From NCBI RefSeq assembly GCF_030253575.1, contig NC_080566.1, forward strand, positions 11,293,501 to 11,357,500: a stretch of DNA of 64,000 nt, written 5' to 3'. This DNA comes from Rhododendron vialii. Its lineage: Eukaryota; Streptophyta; Magnoliopsida; Ericales; Ericaceae. Shown here one piece after another: positions 44,979-55,455 of the stretch (the stretch's first letter is position 1; every line of letters starts with the position of its first letter). The translations under genes and the position numbers were made by a program. The notes under the pieces are model-generated. The model did no database searches, was not told the DNA's origin, and was given only the letters and a program-made list of their open reading frames with translations.

Positions 44979-45265
44979 TTTTTGTTTTTGTACGAAATCT
45001 CTTCCCCGCCCCCCGTTCCCTTCTTTCATCCGGTCGCCGCAACTTCGGCTCATGCCGTCCGTATCTTCCCGGAGAGTTTTCGCAGCGATTTTTCCAGCTT
45101 CGAGCCAAAATAGCCCCGTCAGCGGGCACGTTCGGCCGCAGCCATCCCTCCAACGGGATACGGGGTCCGGCCGGCGAGACGTGGCCAAGAAAGCCAGAGA
45201 TAGAGGGAGCGGTGCCCGACGGGGCCGAAAAATGGACCAAAAGAATTGAAAGCGGAGTGCCTATC

Positions 45266-45385
45266 GGGTGCGATCATAACAGCACTAATGCACCGGATCC
45301 CATCAGAACTCCGCAGTTAAGCGTGCTTGGGCGAGAGTAGTACTAGGATGGGTGACCCCCTGGGAAGTCCTCGTGTTGCACCCCT
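45266..45385 (+). rRNA. 5S rRNA: 5S rRNA gene, copy 112
   Basis: C14A variant; class F spacer. Confidence 0.97.
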
Positions 45386-45672
45386 TTTTCGTTTTTGTAC
45401 GAAATCCCTTCCCCGCCCCCCGTTCCCTTCTTTCATCCGGTCGCCGCAACTTCGGCTCATGCCGTCCGGATCTTCCCGGAGAGTTTTCGCAGCGATTTTT
45501 CCAGCTGCGAGCCAAAATAGCCCCGTCAGCGGGCACGTTCGGCCGCAGCCATCCCTCCAACGGGATACGGGGTCCGGCCGGCGAGACGTGGCCAAGAAAG
45601 ACAGAGATAGAGGGAGCGGTGCCCGACGGGGCAGAAAAATGTACCAAAAGAATTGAAAGCGGAGTGCCTATC

Positions 45673-45792
45673 GGGTGCGATCATACCAGCACTAATGCAT
45701 CGGATCCCATCAGAACTCCGCAGTTAAGCGTGCTTGGGCGAGAGTAGTACTAGGATGGGTGACCCCCTGGGAAGTCCTCGTGTTGCACCCCT
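45673..45792 (+). rRNA. 5S rRNA: 5S rRNA gene, copy 113
   Basis: C28T variant; class A spacer. Confidence 0.97.
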
Positions 45793-46079
45793 TTTTTGTT
45801 TTTGTACGAAATCTCTTCCCCGCCCCCCGTTCCCTTCTTTCATCCGGTCGCCGCAACTTCGGCTCATGCCGTCCGTATCTTCCCGGAGAGTTTTCGCAGC
45901 GATTTTTCCAGCTTCGAGCCAAAATAGCCCCGTCAGCGGGCACGTTCGGCCGCAGCCATCCCTCCAACGGGATACGGGGTCCGGCCGGCGAGACGTGGCC
46001 AAGAAAGCCAGAGATAGAGGGAGCGGTGCCCGACGGGGCCGAAAAATGGACCAAAAGAATTGAAAGCGGAGTGCCTATC

Positions 46080-46199
46080 GGGTGCGATCATAACAGCACT
46101 AATGCACCGGATCCCATCAGAACTCCGCAGTTAAGCGTGCTTGGGCGAGAGTAGTACTAGGATGGGTGACCCCCTGGGAAGTCCTCGTGTTGCACCCCT
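46080..46199 (+). rRNA. 5S rRNA: 5S rRNA gene, copy 114
   Basis: C14A variant; class F spacer. Confidence 0.97.
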
Positions 46200-46486
46200 T
46201 TTTCGTTTTTGTACGAAATCCCTTCCCCGCCCCCCGTTCCCTTCTTTCATCCGGTCGCCGCAACTTCGGCTCATGCCGTCCGGATCTTCCCGGAGAGTTT
46301 TCGCAGCGATTTTTCCAGCTGCGAGCCAAAATAGCCCCGTCAGCGGGCACGTTCGGCCGCAGCCATCCCTCCAACGGGATACGGGGTCCGGCCGGCGAGA
46401 CGTGGCCAAGAAAGACAGAGATAGAGGGAGCGGTGCCCGACGGGGCAGAAAAATGTACCAAAAGAATTGAAAGCGGAGTGCCTATC

Positions 46487-46606
46487 GGGTGCGATCATAC
46501 CAGCACTAATGCACCGGATCCCATCAGAACTCCGCAGTTAAGCGTGCTTGGGCGAGAGTAGTACTAGGATGGGTGACCCCCTGGGAAGTCCTCGTGTTGC
46601 ACCCCT
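46487..46606 (+). rRNA. 5S rRNA: 5S rRNA gene, copy 115
   Basis: Consensus body; class A spacer, the last T6-G-T5 terminator of the window. Confidence 0.97.
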
Positions 46607-46893
46607 TTTTTGTTTTTGTACGAAATCTCTTCCCCGCCCCCCGTTCCCTTCTTTCATCCGGTCGCCGCAACTTCGGCTCATGCCGTCCGTATCTTCCCGG
46701 AGAGTTTTCGCAGCGATTTTTCCAGCTTCGAGCCAAAATAGCCCCGTCAGCGGGCACGTTCGGCCGCAGCCATCCCTCCAACGGGATACGGGGTCCGGCC
46801 GGCGAGACGTGGCCAAGAAAGCCAGAGATAGAGGGAGCGGTGCCCGACGGGGCCGAAAAATGGACCAAAAGAATTGAAAGCGGAGTGCCTATC

Positions 46894-47013
46894 GGGTGCG
46901 ATCATAACAGCACTAATGCACCGGATCCCATCAGAACTCCGCAGTTAAGCGTGCTTGGGCGAGAGTAGTACTAGGATGGGTGACCCCCTGGGAAGTCCTC
47001 GTGTTGCACCCCT
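46894..47013 (+). rRNA. 5S rRNA: 5S rRNA gene, copy 116
   Basis: The last gene in the window with C14A; class E2 spacer. Confidence 0.97.
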
Positions 47014-47300
47014 TTTTCGTTTTTGTACGAAATCCCTTCCCCGCCCCCCGTTCCCTTCTTTCATCCGGTCGCCGCAACTTCGGCTCATGCCGTCCGTATC
47101 TTTCCGGAGAGTTTTCGCAGCGATTTTTCCAGCTTCGAGCCAAAATAGCCCCGTCAGCGGGCACGTTCGGCCGCAGCCATCCCTCCAACGGGATACGGGG
47201 TCCGGCCGGCGAGACGTGGCCAAGAAAGCCAGAGATAGAGCGAGCAGTGCCCGACGGGGCAGAAAAATGGACCAAAAGAATTGAAAGCGGAGTGCCTATC

Positions 47301-47420
47301 GGGTGCGATCATACCAGCACTAATGCACCGGATCCCATCAGAACTCCGCAGTTAAGCGTGCTTGGGCGAGAGTAGTACTAGGATGGGTGACCCCCTGGGA
47401 AGTCCTCGTGTTGCACCCCT
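47301..47420 (+). rRNA. 5S rRNA: 5S rRNA gene, copy 117
   Basis: Consensus body; class F2 spacer. Confidence 0.97.
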
Positions 47421-47707
47421 TTTTCGTTTTTGTACGAAATCCCTTCCCCGCCCCCCGTTCCCTTCTTTCATCCGGTCGCCGCAACTTCGGCTCATGCCGT
47501 CCGGATCTTCCCGGAGAGTTTTCGCAGCGATTTTTCCAGCTGCGAGCCAAAATAGCCCCGTCAGCGGGCACGTTCGGCCGCAGCCATCCCTCCAACGGGA
47601 TACGGGGTCCGGCCGGCGAGACGTGGCCAAGAAAGCCAGAGATAGAGTGAGCCGTGCCCGACGGGGCAGAAAAATGGACCAAAAGAATTGAAAGCGGAGT
47701 GCCTATC

Positions 47708-47827
47708 GGGTGCGATCATACCAGCACTAATGCACCGGATCCCATCAGAACTCCGCAGTTAAGCGTGCTTGGGCGAGAGTAGTACTAGGATGGGTGACCC
47801 CCTGGGAAGTCCTCGTGTTGCACCCCT
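47708..47827 (+). rRNA. 5S rRNA: 5S rRNA gene, copy 118
   Basis: Consensus body; 411-bp G3 unit, counterpart of copy 103. Confidence 0.97.
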
Positions 47828-48118
47828 TTTTCGTTTTTGTACGAAATCCCTTCCCCGCCCCCCGTTCCCTTCTTTCATCCGGTCGCCGCAACTTCGGCTC
47901 ATTCCGTCCGGATCTTCCCGGAGAGTTTTCGCTGCAGCGATTTTTCGAGCTGCGAGCCAAAATAGCCCCCTTCAGCGGGCACTCTCGGCCGTAGCCATCC
48001 CTCCAACGGGATACGGGGTCCGGCCGGCGAGACGTGGCCAAGAAAGCCAGAGATAGAGTGAGCCGTGCCCGACGGGGCCGAAAAATGGACCAAAAGAATT
48101 GAAAGCGGAGTGCCTATC

Positions 48119-48238
48119 GGGTGCGATCATACCAGCACTAATGCACCGGATCCCATCAGAACTCCGCAGTTAAGCGTGCTTGGGCGAGAGTAGTACTAGG
48201 ATGGGTGACCCCCTGGGAAGTCCTCGTGTTGCACCCCT
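48119..48238 (+). rRNA. 5S rRNA: 5S rRNA gene, copy 119
   Basis: Consensus body; class F3 spacer (CCAGCTGCG, AAGCCAG, GAGCGAGCGG). The duplication ends inside this unit. Confidence 0.97.
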
Positions 48239-48525
48239 TTTTCGTTTTTGTACGAAATCCCTTCCCCGCCCCCCGTTCCCTTCTTTCATCCGGTCGCCGC
48301 AACTTCGGCTCATGCCGTCCGGATCTTCCCGGAGAGTTTTCGCAGCGATTTTTCCAGCTGCGAGCCAAAATAGCCCCGTCAGCGGGCACGTTCGGCCGCA
48401 GCCATCCCTCCAACGGGATACGGGGTCCGGCCGGCGAGACGTGGCCAAGAAAGCCAGAGATAGAGCGAGCGGTGCCCGACGGGGCCGAAAAATGGACCAA
48501 AAGAATTGAAAGCGGAGTGCCTATC

Positions 48526-48645
48526 GGGTGCGATCATACCAGCACTAATGCACCGGATCCCATCAGAACTCCGCAGTTAAGCGTGCTTGGGCGAGAGTAG
48601 TACTAGGATGGGTGACCCCCTGGGAAGTCCTCGTGTTGCACCCCT
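48526..48645 (+). rRNA. 5S rRNA: 5S rRNA gene, copy 120
   Basis: Consensus body; 411-bp G3 unit with CACTTTC instead of CACTCTC. Confidence 0.97.
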
Positions 48646-48936
48646 TTTTCGTTTTTGTACGAAATCCCTTCCCCGCCCCCCGTTCCCTTCTTTCATCCGG
48701 TCGCCGCAACTTCGGCTCATTCCGTCCGGATCTTCCCGGAGAGTTTTCGCTGCAGCGATTTTTCGAGCTGCGAGCCAAAATAGCCCCCTTCAGCGGGCAC
48801 TTTCGGCCGTAGCCATCCCTCCAACGGGATACGGGGTCCGGCCGGCGAGACGTGGCCAAGAAAGCCAGAGATAGAGTGAGCAGTGCCCGACGGGGCAGAA
48901 AAATGGACCAAAAGAATTGAAAGCGGAGTGCCTATC

Positions 48937-49056
48937 GGGTGCGATCATACCAGCACTAATGCACCGGATCCCATCAGAACTCCGCAGTTAAGCGTGCTTG
49001 GGCGAGAGTAGTACTAGGATGGGTGACCCCCTGGGAAGTCCTCGTGTTGCACCCCT
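48937..49056 (+). rRNA. 5S rRNA: 5S rRNA gene, copy 121
   Basis: Consensus body; class F4 spacer (GGATCTTCC with CCAGCTTCG). Confidence 0.97.
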
Positions 49057-49343
49057 TTTTCGTTTTTGTACGAAATCCCTTCCCCGCCCCCCGTTCCCTT
49101 CTTTCATCCGGTCGCCGCAACTTCGGCTCATGCCGTCCGGATCTTCCCGGAGAGTTTTCGCAGCGATTTTTCCAGCTTCGAGCCAAAATAGCCCCGTCAG
49201 CGGGCACGTTCGGCCGCAGCCATCCCTCCAACGGGATACGGGGTCCGGCCGGCGAGACGTGGCCAAGAAAGCCAGAGATAGAGCGAGCGGTGCCCGACGG
49301 GGCCGAAAAATGGACCAAAAGAATTGAAAGCGGAGTGCCTATC

Positions 49344-49463
49344 GGGTGCGATCATACCAGCACTAATGCACCGGATCCCATCAGAACTCCGCAGTTAAGC
49401 GTGCTTGGGCGAGAGTAGTACTAGGATGGGTGACCCCCTGGGAAGTCCTCGTGTTGCACCCCT
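49344..49463 (+). rRNA. 5S rRNA: 5S rRNA gene, copy 122
   Basis: Consensus body; 411-bp G3 unit ending GAGCGAGCAG. Confidence 0.97.
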
Positions 49464-49754
49464 TTTTCGTTTTTGTACGAAATCCCTTCCCCGCCCCCCG
49501 TTCCCTTCTTTCATCCGGTCGCCGCAACTTCGGCTCATTCCGTCCGGATCTTCCCGGAGAGTTTTCGCTGCAGCGATTTTTCGAGCTGCGAGCCAAAATA
49601 GCCCCCTTCAGCGGGCACTCTCGGCCGTAGCCATCCCTCCAACGGGATACGGGGTCCGGCCGGCGAGACGTGGCCAAGAAAGCCAGAGATAGAGCGAGCA
49701 GTGCCCGACGGGGCAGAAAAATGGACCAAAAGAATTGAAAGCGGAGTGCCTATC

Positions 49755-49874
49755 GGGTGCGATCATACCAGCACTAATGCACCGGATCCCATCAGAACTC
49801 CGCAGTTAAGCGTGCTTGGGCGAGAGTAGTACTAGGATGGGTGACCCCCTGGGAAGTCCTCGTGTTGCACCCCT
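49755..49874 (+). rRNA. 5S rRNA: 5S rRNA gene, copy 123
   Basis: Consensus body; class F3 spacer with a private TTTTCGAAGCG (C to A). Confidence 0.97.
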
Positions 49875-50161
49875 TTTTCGTTTTTGTACGAAATCCCTTC
49901 CCCGCCCCCCGTTCCCTTCTTTCATCCGGTCGCCGCAACTTCGGCTCATGCCGTCCGGATCTTCCCGGAGAGTTTTCGAAGCGATTTTTCCAGCTGCGAG
50001 CCAAAATAGCCCCGTCAGCGGGCACGTTCGGCCGCAGCCATCCCTCCAACGGGATACGGGGTCCGGCCGGCGAGACGTGGCCAAGAAAGCCAGAGATAGA
50101 GCGAGCGGTGCCCGACGGGGCCGAAAAATGGACCAAAAGAATTGAAAGCGGAGTGCCTATC

Positions 50162-50281
50162 GGGTGCGATCATACCAGCACTAATGCACCGGATCCCATC
50201 AGAACTCCGCAGTTAAGCGTGCTTGGGCGAGAGTAGTACTAGGATGGGTGACCCCCTGGGAAGTCCTCGTGTTGCACCCCT
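50162..50281 (+). rRNA. 5S rRNA: 5S rRNA gene, copy 124
   Basis: Consensus body; class F3 spacer. Confidence 0.97.
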
Positions 50282-50568
50282 TTTTCGTTTTTGTACGAAA
50301 TCCCTTCCCCGCCCCCCGTTCCCTTCTTTCATCCGGTCGCCGCAACTTCGGCTCATGCCGTCCGGATCTTCCCGGAGAGTTTTCGCAGCGATTTTTCCAG
50401 CTGCGAGCCAAAATAGCCCCGTCAGCGGGCACGTTCGGCCGCAGCCATCCCTCCAACGGGATACGGGGTCCGGCCGGCGAGACGTGGCCAAGAAAGCCAG
50501 AGATAGAGCGAGCGGTGCCCGACGGGGCCGAAAAATGGACCAAAAGAATTGAAAGCGGAGTGCCTATC

Positions 50569-50688
50569 GGGTGCGATCATACCAGCACTAATGCACCGGA
50601 TCCCATCAGAACTCCGCAGTTAAGCGTGCTTGGGCGAGAGTAGTACTAGGATGGGTGACCCCCTGGGAAGTCCTCGTGTTGCACCCCT
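50569..50688 (+). rRNA. 5S rRNA: 5S rRNA gene, copy 125
   Basis: Consensus body; 408-bp G2-like unit with GCCGCAGCC and GAGTGAGCAG. Confidence 0.97.
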
Positions 50689-50976
50689 TTTTCGTTTTTG
50701 TACGAAATCCCTTCCCCGCCCCCCGTTCCCTTCTTTCATCCGGTCGCCGCAACTTCGGCTCATTCCGTCCGTATCTTCCCGGAGAGTTTTCGCAGCGATT
50801 TTTCGAGCTGCGAGCCAAAATAGCCCCCTTCAGCGGGCACTCTCGGCCGCAGCCATCCCTCCAACGGGATACGGGGTCCGGCCGGCGAGACGTGGCCAAG
50901 AAAGCCAGAGATAGAGTGAGCAGTGCCCGACGGGGCAGAAAAATGGACCAAAAGAATTGAAAGCGGAGTGCCTATC

Positions 50977-51096
50977 GGGTGCGATCATACCAGCACTAAT
51001 GCACCGGATCCCATCAGAACTCCGCAGTTAAGCGTGCTTGGGCGAGAGTAGTACTAGGATGGGTGACCCCCTGGGAAGTCCTCGTGTTGCACCCCT
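50977..51096 (+). rRNA. 5S rRNA: 5S rRNA gene, copy 126
   Basis: Consensus body; class F4 spacer. Confidence 0.97.
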
Positions 51097-51383
51097 TTTT
51101 CGTTTTTGTACGAAATCCCTTCCCCGCCCCCCGTTCCCTTCTTTCATCCGGTCGCCGCAACTTCGGCTCATGCCGTCCGGATCTTCCCGGAGAGTTTTCG
51201 CAGCGATTTTTCCAGCTTCGAGCCAAAATAGCCCCGTCAGCGGGCACGTTCGGCCGCAGCCATCCCTCCAACGGGATACGGGGTCCGGCCGGCGAGACGT
51301 GGCCAAGAAAGCCAGAGATAGAGCGAGCGGTGCCCGACGGGGCCGAAAAATGGACCAAAAGAATTGAAAGCGGAGTGCCTATC

Positions 51384-51503
51384 GGGTGCGATCATACCAG
51401 CACTAATGCACCGGATCCCATCAGAACTCCGCAGTTAAGCATGCTTGGGCGAGAGTAGTACTAGGATGGGTGACCCCCTGGGAAGTCCTCGTGTTGCACC
51501 CCT
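51384..51503 (+). rRNA. 5S rRNA: 5S rRNA gene, copy 127, A-box variant
   Basis: Private G58A in the A box (TTAAGCATGCTTGG), also breaking a helix II pair. 411-bp G3 unit. Confidence 0.96.
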
Positions 51504-51794
51504 TTTTCGTTTTTGTACGAAATCCCTTCCCCGCCCCCCGTTCCCTTCTTTCATCCGGTCGCCGCAACTTCGGCTCATTCCGTCCGGATCTTCCCGGAGA
51601 GTTTTCGCTGCAGCGATTTTTCGAGCTGCGAGCCAAAATAGCCCCCTTCAGCGGGCACTCTCGGCCGTAGCCATCCCTCCAACGGGATACGGGGTCCGGC
51701 CGGCGAGACGTGGCCAAGAAAGCCAGAGATAGAGCGAGCAGTGCCCGACGGGGCAGAAAAATGGACCAAAAGAATTGAAAGCGGAGTGCCTATC

Positions 51795-51914
51795 GGGTGC
51801 GATCATACCAGCACTAATGCACCGGATCCCATCAGAACTCCGCAGTTAAGCGTGCTTGGGCGAGAGTAGTACTAGGATGGGTGACCCCCTGGGAAGTCCT
51901 CGTGTTGCACCCCT
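51795..51914 (+). rRNA. 5S rRNA: 5S rRNA gene, copy 128
   Basis: Last gene with the consensus A box. Its spacer is a hybrid: F4 type up to about 52077, distal type from about 52122. Confidence 0.97.
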
Positions 51915-52171
51915 TTTTCGTTTTTGTACGAAATCCCTTCCCCGCCCCCCGTTCCCTTCTTTCATCCGGTCGCCGCAACTTCGGCTCATGCCGTCCGGAT
52001 CTTCCCGGAGAGTTTTCGCAGCGATTTTTCCAGCTTCGAGCCAAAATAGCCCCGTCAGCGGGCACGTTCGGCCGCAGCCATCCCTCCAACGGGATACGGG
52101 GTCCGGCCGGCGAGACGTGGCTGGGAAAGCCAGAGATAGAGTGAGCAGTGCCCGACGGGGCAGAAAAATGG

Positions 52172-52201
52172 AACAAAAGAATTGAAAGCGGAGTGCCTAT
52201 G
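52172..52201 (+). promoter_or_regulatory. Upstream region of copy 129 (distal type)
   Basis: Differs from the proximal promoter by GGAACAAAAG in place of GGACCAAAAG and, most notably, by G at -1 (TATGGGG rather than TATCGGG). In Arabidopsis the -1 C is part of the 5S upstream promoter, so initiation may be affected or shifted (inference). All genes 129-158 share this. Confidence 0.6.
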
Positions 52202-52321
52202 GGGTGCGATCATACCAGCACTAATGCACCGGATCCCATCAGAACTCCGCAGTTAGGCGTGCTTGGGCGAGAGTAGTACTAGGATGGGTGACCCCCTGGG
52301 AAGTCCTCGTGTTGCACCCCT
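52202..52321 (+). rRNA. 5S rRNA: 5S rRNA gene, copy 129 (distal subfamily)
   Basis: First gene with A55G in the A box and G at -1; the rest of the body is consensus. Class P spacer (GTACG, AATAGCC) with GGTCTGGCC, as after copy 142. Shared distal marks of copies 129-157 are not repeated below. Confidence 0.96.
52251..52298 (+). promoter_or_regulatory. Internal control region of copy 129 (A55G A box)
   Basis: The A box at 52251-52265 reads AGTTAGGCGTGCTTG, one base off the consensus (A55G). IE and C box are unchanged. The change is fixed in all 29 complete distal genes. Confidence 0.85.
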
Positions 52322-52608
52322 TTTTCGTTTTTGTACGAAATCCCTTCCCCGCCCCCCGTTCCCTTCTTTCATCCGGTCGCCGCAACTTCGGCTCATTCCG
52401 TCCGGATCTTCCCGGAGAGTTTTCGCAGCGATTTTTCGAGCTGCGAGCCAAAATAGCCCCGTCAGCGGGCACGTTCGGCCGTAGCCATCCCTCCAACGGG
52501 ATACGGGGTCTGGCCGGCGAGACGTGGCTGGGAAAGCCAGAGATAGAGTGAGCAGTGCCCGACGGGGCAGAAAAATGGAACAAAAGAATTGAAAGCGGAG
52601 TGCCTATG

Positions 52609-52728
52609 GGGTGCGATCATACCAGCACTAATGCACCGGATCCCATCAGAACTCCGCAGTTAGGCGTGCTTGGGCGAGAGTAGTACTAGGATGGGTGACC
52701 CCCTGGGAAGTCCTCGTGTTGCACCCCT
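52609..52728 (+). rRNA. 5S rRNA: 5S rRNA gene, copy 130 (distal)
   Basis: A55G body; class Q spacer, 407 bp (GAACG, GTTCGG, AATCGCC). Confidence 0.96.
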
Positions 52729-53015
52729 TTTTCGTTTTTGAACGAAATCCCTTCCCCGCCCCCCGTTCCCTTCTTTCATCCGGTCGCCGCAACTTCGGCT
52801 CATTCCGTTCGGATCTTCCCGGAGAGTTTTCGCAGCGATTTTTCGAGCTGCGAGCCAAAATCGCCCCGTCAGCGGGCACGTTCGGCCGTAGCCATCCCTC
52901 CAACGGGATACGGGGTCCGGCCGGCGAGACGTGGCTGGGAAAGCCAGAGATAGAGTGAGCAGTGCCCGACGGGGCAGAAAAATGGAACAAAAGAATTGAA
53001 AGCGGAGTTCCTATG

Positions 53016-53135
53016 GGGTGCGATCATACCAGCACTAATGCACCGGATCCCATCAGAACTCCGCAGTTAGGCGTGCTTGGGCGAGAGTAGTACTAGGATG
53101 GGTGACCCCCTGGGAAGTCGTCGTGTTGCACCCCT
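53016..53135 (+). rRNA. 5S rRNA: 5S rRNA gene, copy 131 (distal, G105)
   Basis: A55G plus C105G, which opposes G70 at the base of helix V and so should break a pair. T at -7. P-like spacer. Confidence 0.95.
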
Positions 53136-53422
53136 TTTTCGTTTTTGTACGAAATCCCTTCCCCGCCCCCCGTTCCCTTCTTTCATCCGGTCGCCGCAAC
53201 TTCGGCTCATTCCGTCCGGATCTTCCCGGAGAGTTTTCGCAGCGATTTTTCGAGCTGCGAGCCAAAATAGCCCCGTCAGCGGGCACGTTCGGCCGTAGCC
53301 ATCCCTCCAACGGGATACGGGGTCCGGCCGGCGAGACGTGGCTGGGAAAGCCAGAGATAGAGTGAGCAGTGCCCGACGGGGCAGAAAAATGGAACAAAAG
53401 AATTGAAAGCGGAGTGCCTATG

Positions 53423-53542
53423 GGGTGCGATCATACCAGCACTAATGCACCGGATCCCATCAGAACTCCGCAGTTAGGCGTGCTTGGGCGAGAGTAGTAC
53501 TAGGATGGGTGACCCCCTGGGAAGTCCTCGTGTTGCACCCCT
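53423..53542 (+). rRNA. 5S rRNA: 5S rRNA gene, copy 132 (distal)
   Basis: A55G body; class P spacer with AATCGCC and a CTCAAACGGG change shared only with copy 153. Confidence 0.96.
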
Positions 53543-53829
53543 TTTTCGTTTTTGTACGAAATCCCTTCCCCGCCCCCCGTTCCCTTCTTTCATCCGGTCG
53601 CCGCAACTTCGGCTCATTCCGTCCGGATCTTCCCGGAGAGTTTTCGCAGCGATTTTTCGAGCTGCGAGCCAAAATCGCCCCGTCAGCGGGCACGTTCGGC
53701 CGTAGCCATCCCTCAAACGGGATACGGGGTCCGGCCGGCGAGACGTGGCTGGGAAAGCCAGAGATAGAGTGAGCAGTGCCCGACGGGGCAGAAAAATGGA
53801 ACAAAAGAATTGAAAGCGGAGTGCCTATG

Positions 53830-53949
53830 GGGTGCGATCATACCAGCACTAATGCACCGGATCCCATCAGAACTCCGCAGTTAGGCGTGCTTGGGCGAGA
53901 GTAGTACTAGGATGGGTGACCCCCTGGGAAGTCCTCGTGTTGCACCCCT
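53830..53949 (+). rRNA. 5S rRNA: 5S rRNA gene, copy 133 (distal)
   Basis: A55G body; spacer with three private marks (GCCACCCG, GTTCTGCCG, AAGCTAGAG) shared only with copy 154. Confidence 0.96.
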
Positions 53950-54236
53950 TTTTCGTTTTTGTACGAAATCCCTTCCCCGCCACCCGTTCCCTTCTTTCAT
54001 CCGGTCGCCGCAACTTCGGCTCATTCCGTCCGGATCTTCCCGGAGAGTTTTCGCAGCGATTTTTCGAGCTGCGAGCCAAAATCGCCCCGTCAGCGGGCAC
54101 GTTCTGCCGTAGCCATCCCTCCAACGGGATACGGGGTCCGGCCGGCGAGACGTGGCTGGGAAAGCTAGAGATAGAGTGAGCAGTGCCCGACGGGGCAGAA
54201 AAATGGAACAAAAGAATTGAAAGCGGAGTGCCTATG

Positions 54237-54356
54237 GGGTGCGATCATACCAGCACTAATGCACCGGATCCCATCAGAACTCCGCAGTTAGGCGTGCTTG
54301 GGCGAGAGTAGTACTAGGATGGGTGACCCCCTGGGAAGTCCTCGTGTTGCACCCCT
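54237..54356 (+). rRNA. 5S rRNA: 5S rRNA gene, copy 134 (distal)
   Basis: A55G body; plain class P spacer. Confidence 0.96.
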
Positions 54357-54643
54357 TTTTCGTTTTTGTACGAAATCCCTTCCCCGCCCCCCGTTCCCTT
54401 CTTTCATCCGGTCGCCGCAACTTCGGCTCATTCCGTCCGGATCTTCCCGGAGAGTTTTCGCAGCGATTTTTCGAGCTGCGAGCCAAAATAGCCCCGTCAG
54501 CGGGCACGTTCGGCCGTAGCCATCCCTCCAACGGGATACGGGGTCCGGCCGGCGAGACGTGGCTGGGAAAGCCAGAGATAGAGTGAGCAGTGCCCGACGG
54601 GGCAGAAAAATGGAACAAAAGAATTGAAAGCGGAGTGCCTATG

Positions 54644-54763
54644 GGGTGCGATCATACCAGCACTAATGCACCGGATCCCATCAGAACTCCGCAGTTAGGC
54701 GTGCTTGGGCGAGAGTAGTACTAGGATGGGTGACCCCCTGGGAAGTCCTCGTGTTGCACCCCT
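54644..54763 (+). rRNA. 5S rRNA: 5S rRNA gene, copy 135 (distal)
   Basis: A55G body; class Q spacer, 406-bp unit (one C fewer in the C-run). Confidence 0.96.
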
Positions 54764-55049
54764 TTTTCGTTTTTGAACGAAATCCCTTCCCCGCCCCCGT
54801 TCCCTTCTTTCATCCGGTCGCCGCAACTTCGGCTCATTCCGTTCGGATCTTCCCGGAGAGTTTTCGCAGCGATTTTTCGAGCTGCGAGCCAAAATCGCCC
54901 CGTCAGCGGGCACGTTCGGCCGTAGCCATCCCTCCAACGGGATACGGGGTCCGGCCGGCGAGACGTGGCTGGGAAAGCCAGAGATAGAGTGAGCAGTGCC
55001 CGACGGGGCAGAAAAATGGAACAAAAGAATTGAAAGCGGAGTGCCTATG

Positions 55050-55169
55050 GGGTGCGATCATACCAGCACTAATGCACCGGATCCCATCAGAACTCCGCAG
55101 TTAGGCGTGCTTGGGCGAGAGTAGTACTAGGATGGGTGACCCCCTGGGAAGTCCTCGTGTTGCACCCCT
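55050..55169 (+). rRNA. 5S rRNA: 5S rRNA gene, copy 136 (distal)
   Basis: A55G body; class Q spacer, 406 bp, with CCCTCCCCC. Confidence 0.96.
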
Positions 55170-55455
55170 TTTTCGTTTTTGAACGAAATCCCTCCCCCGC
55201 CCCCGTTCCCTTCTTTCATCCGGTCGCCGCAACTTCGGCTCATTCCGTTCGGATCTTCCCGGAGAGTTTTCGCAGCGATTTTTCGAGCTGCGAGCCAAAA
55301 TCGCCCCGTCAGCGGGCACGTTCGGCCGTAGCCATCCCTCCAACGGGATACGGGGTCCGGCCGGCGAGACGTGGCTGGGAAAGCCAGAGATAGAGTGAGC
55401 AGTGCCCGACGGGGCAGAAAAATGGAACAAAAGAATTGAAAGCGGAGTTCCTATG

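Larger units (their letters stand above)
42010..48118 (+). repeat. 6,109-bp tandem duplication, copy 2
   Basis: Copies 104-118, same order and same rare gene variants (C46A in 107 and 111, C28T in 109 and 113). The two copies differ at +14 of their first gene, so the crossover lies in or near that gene. Confidence 0.92.
53423..55455 (+). repeat. Distal higher-order block, copy 1 (copies 132-136)
   Basis: Five units that recur at 61959-63991 (copies 153-157), displaced 8,536 bp, sharing four private spacer changes in two neighbouring units. Confidence 0.9.
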
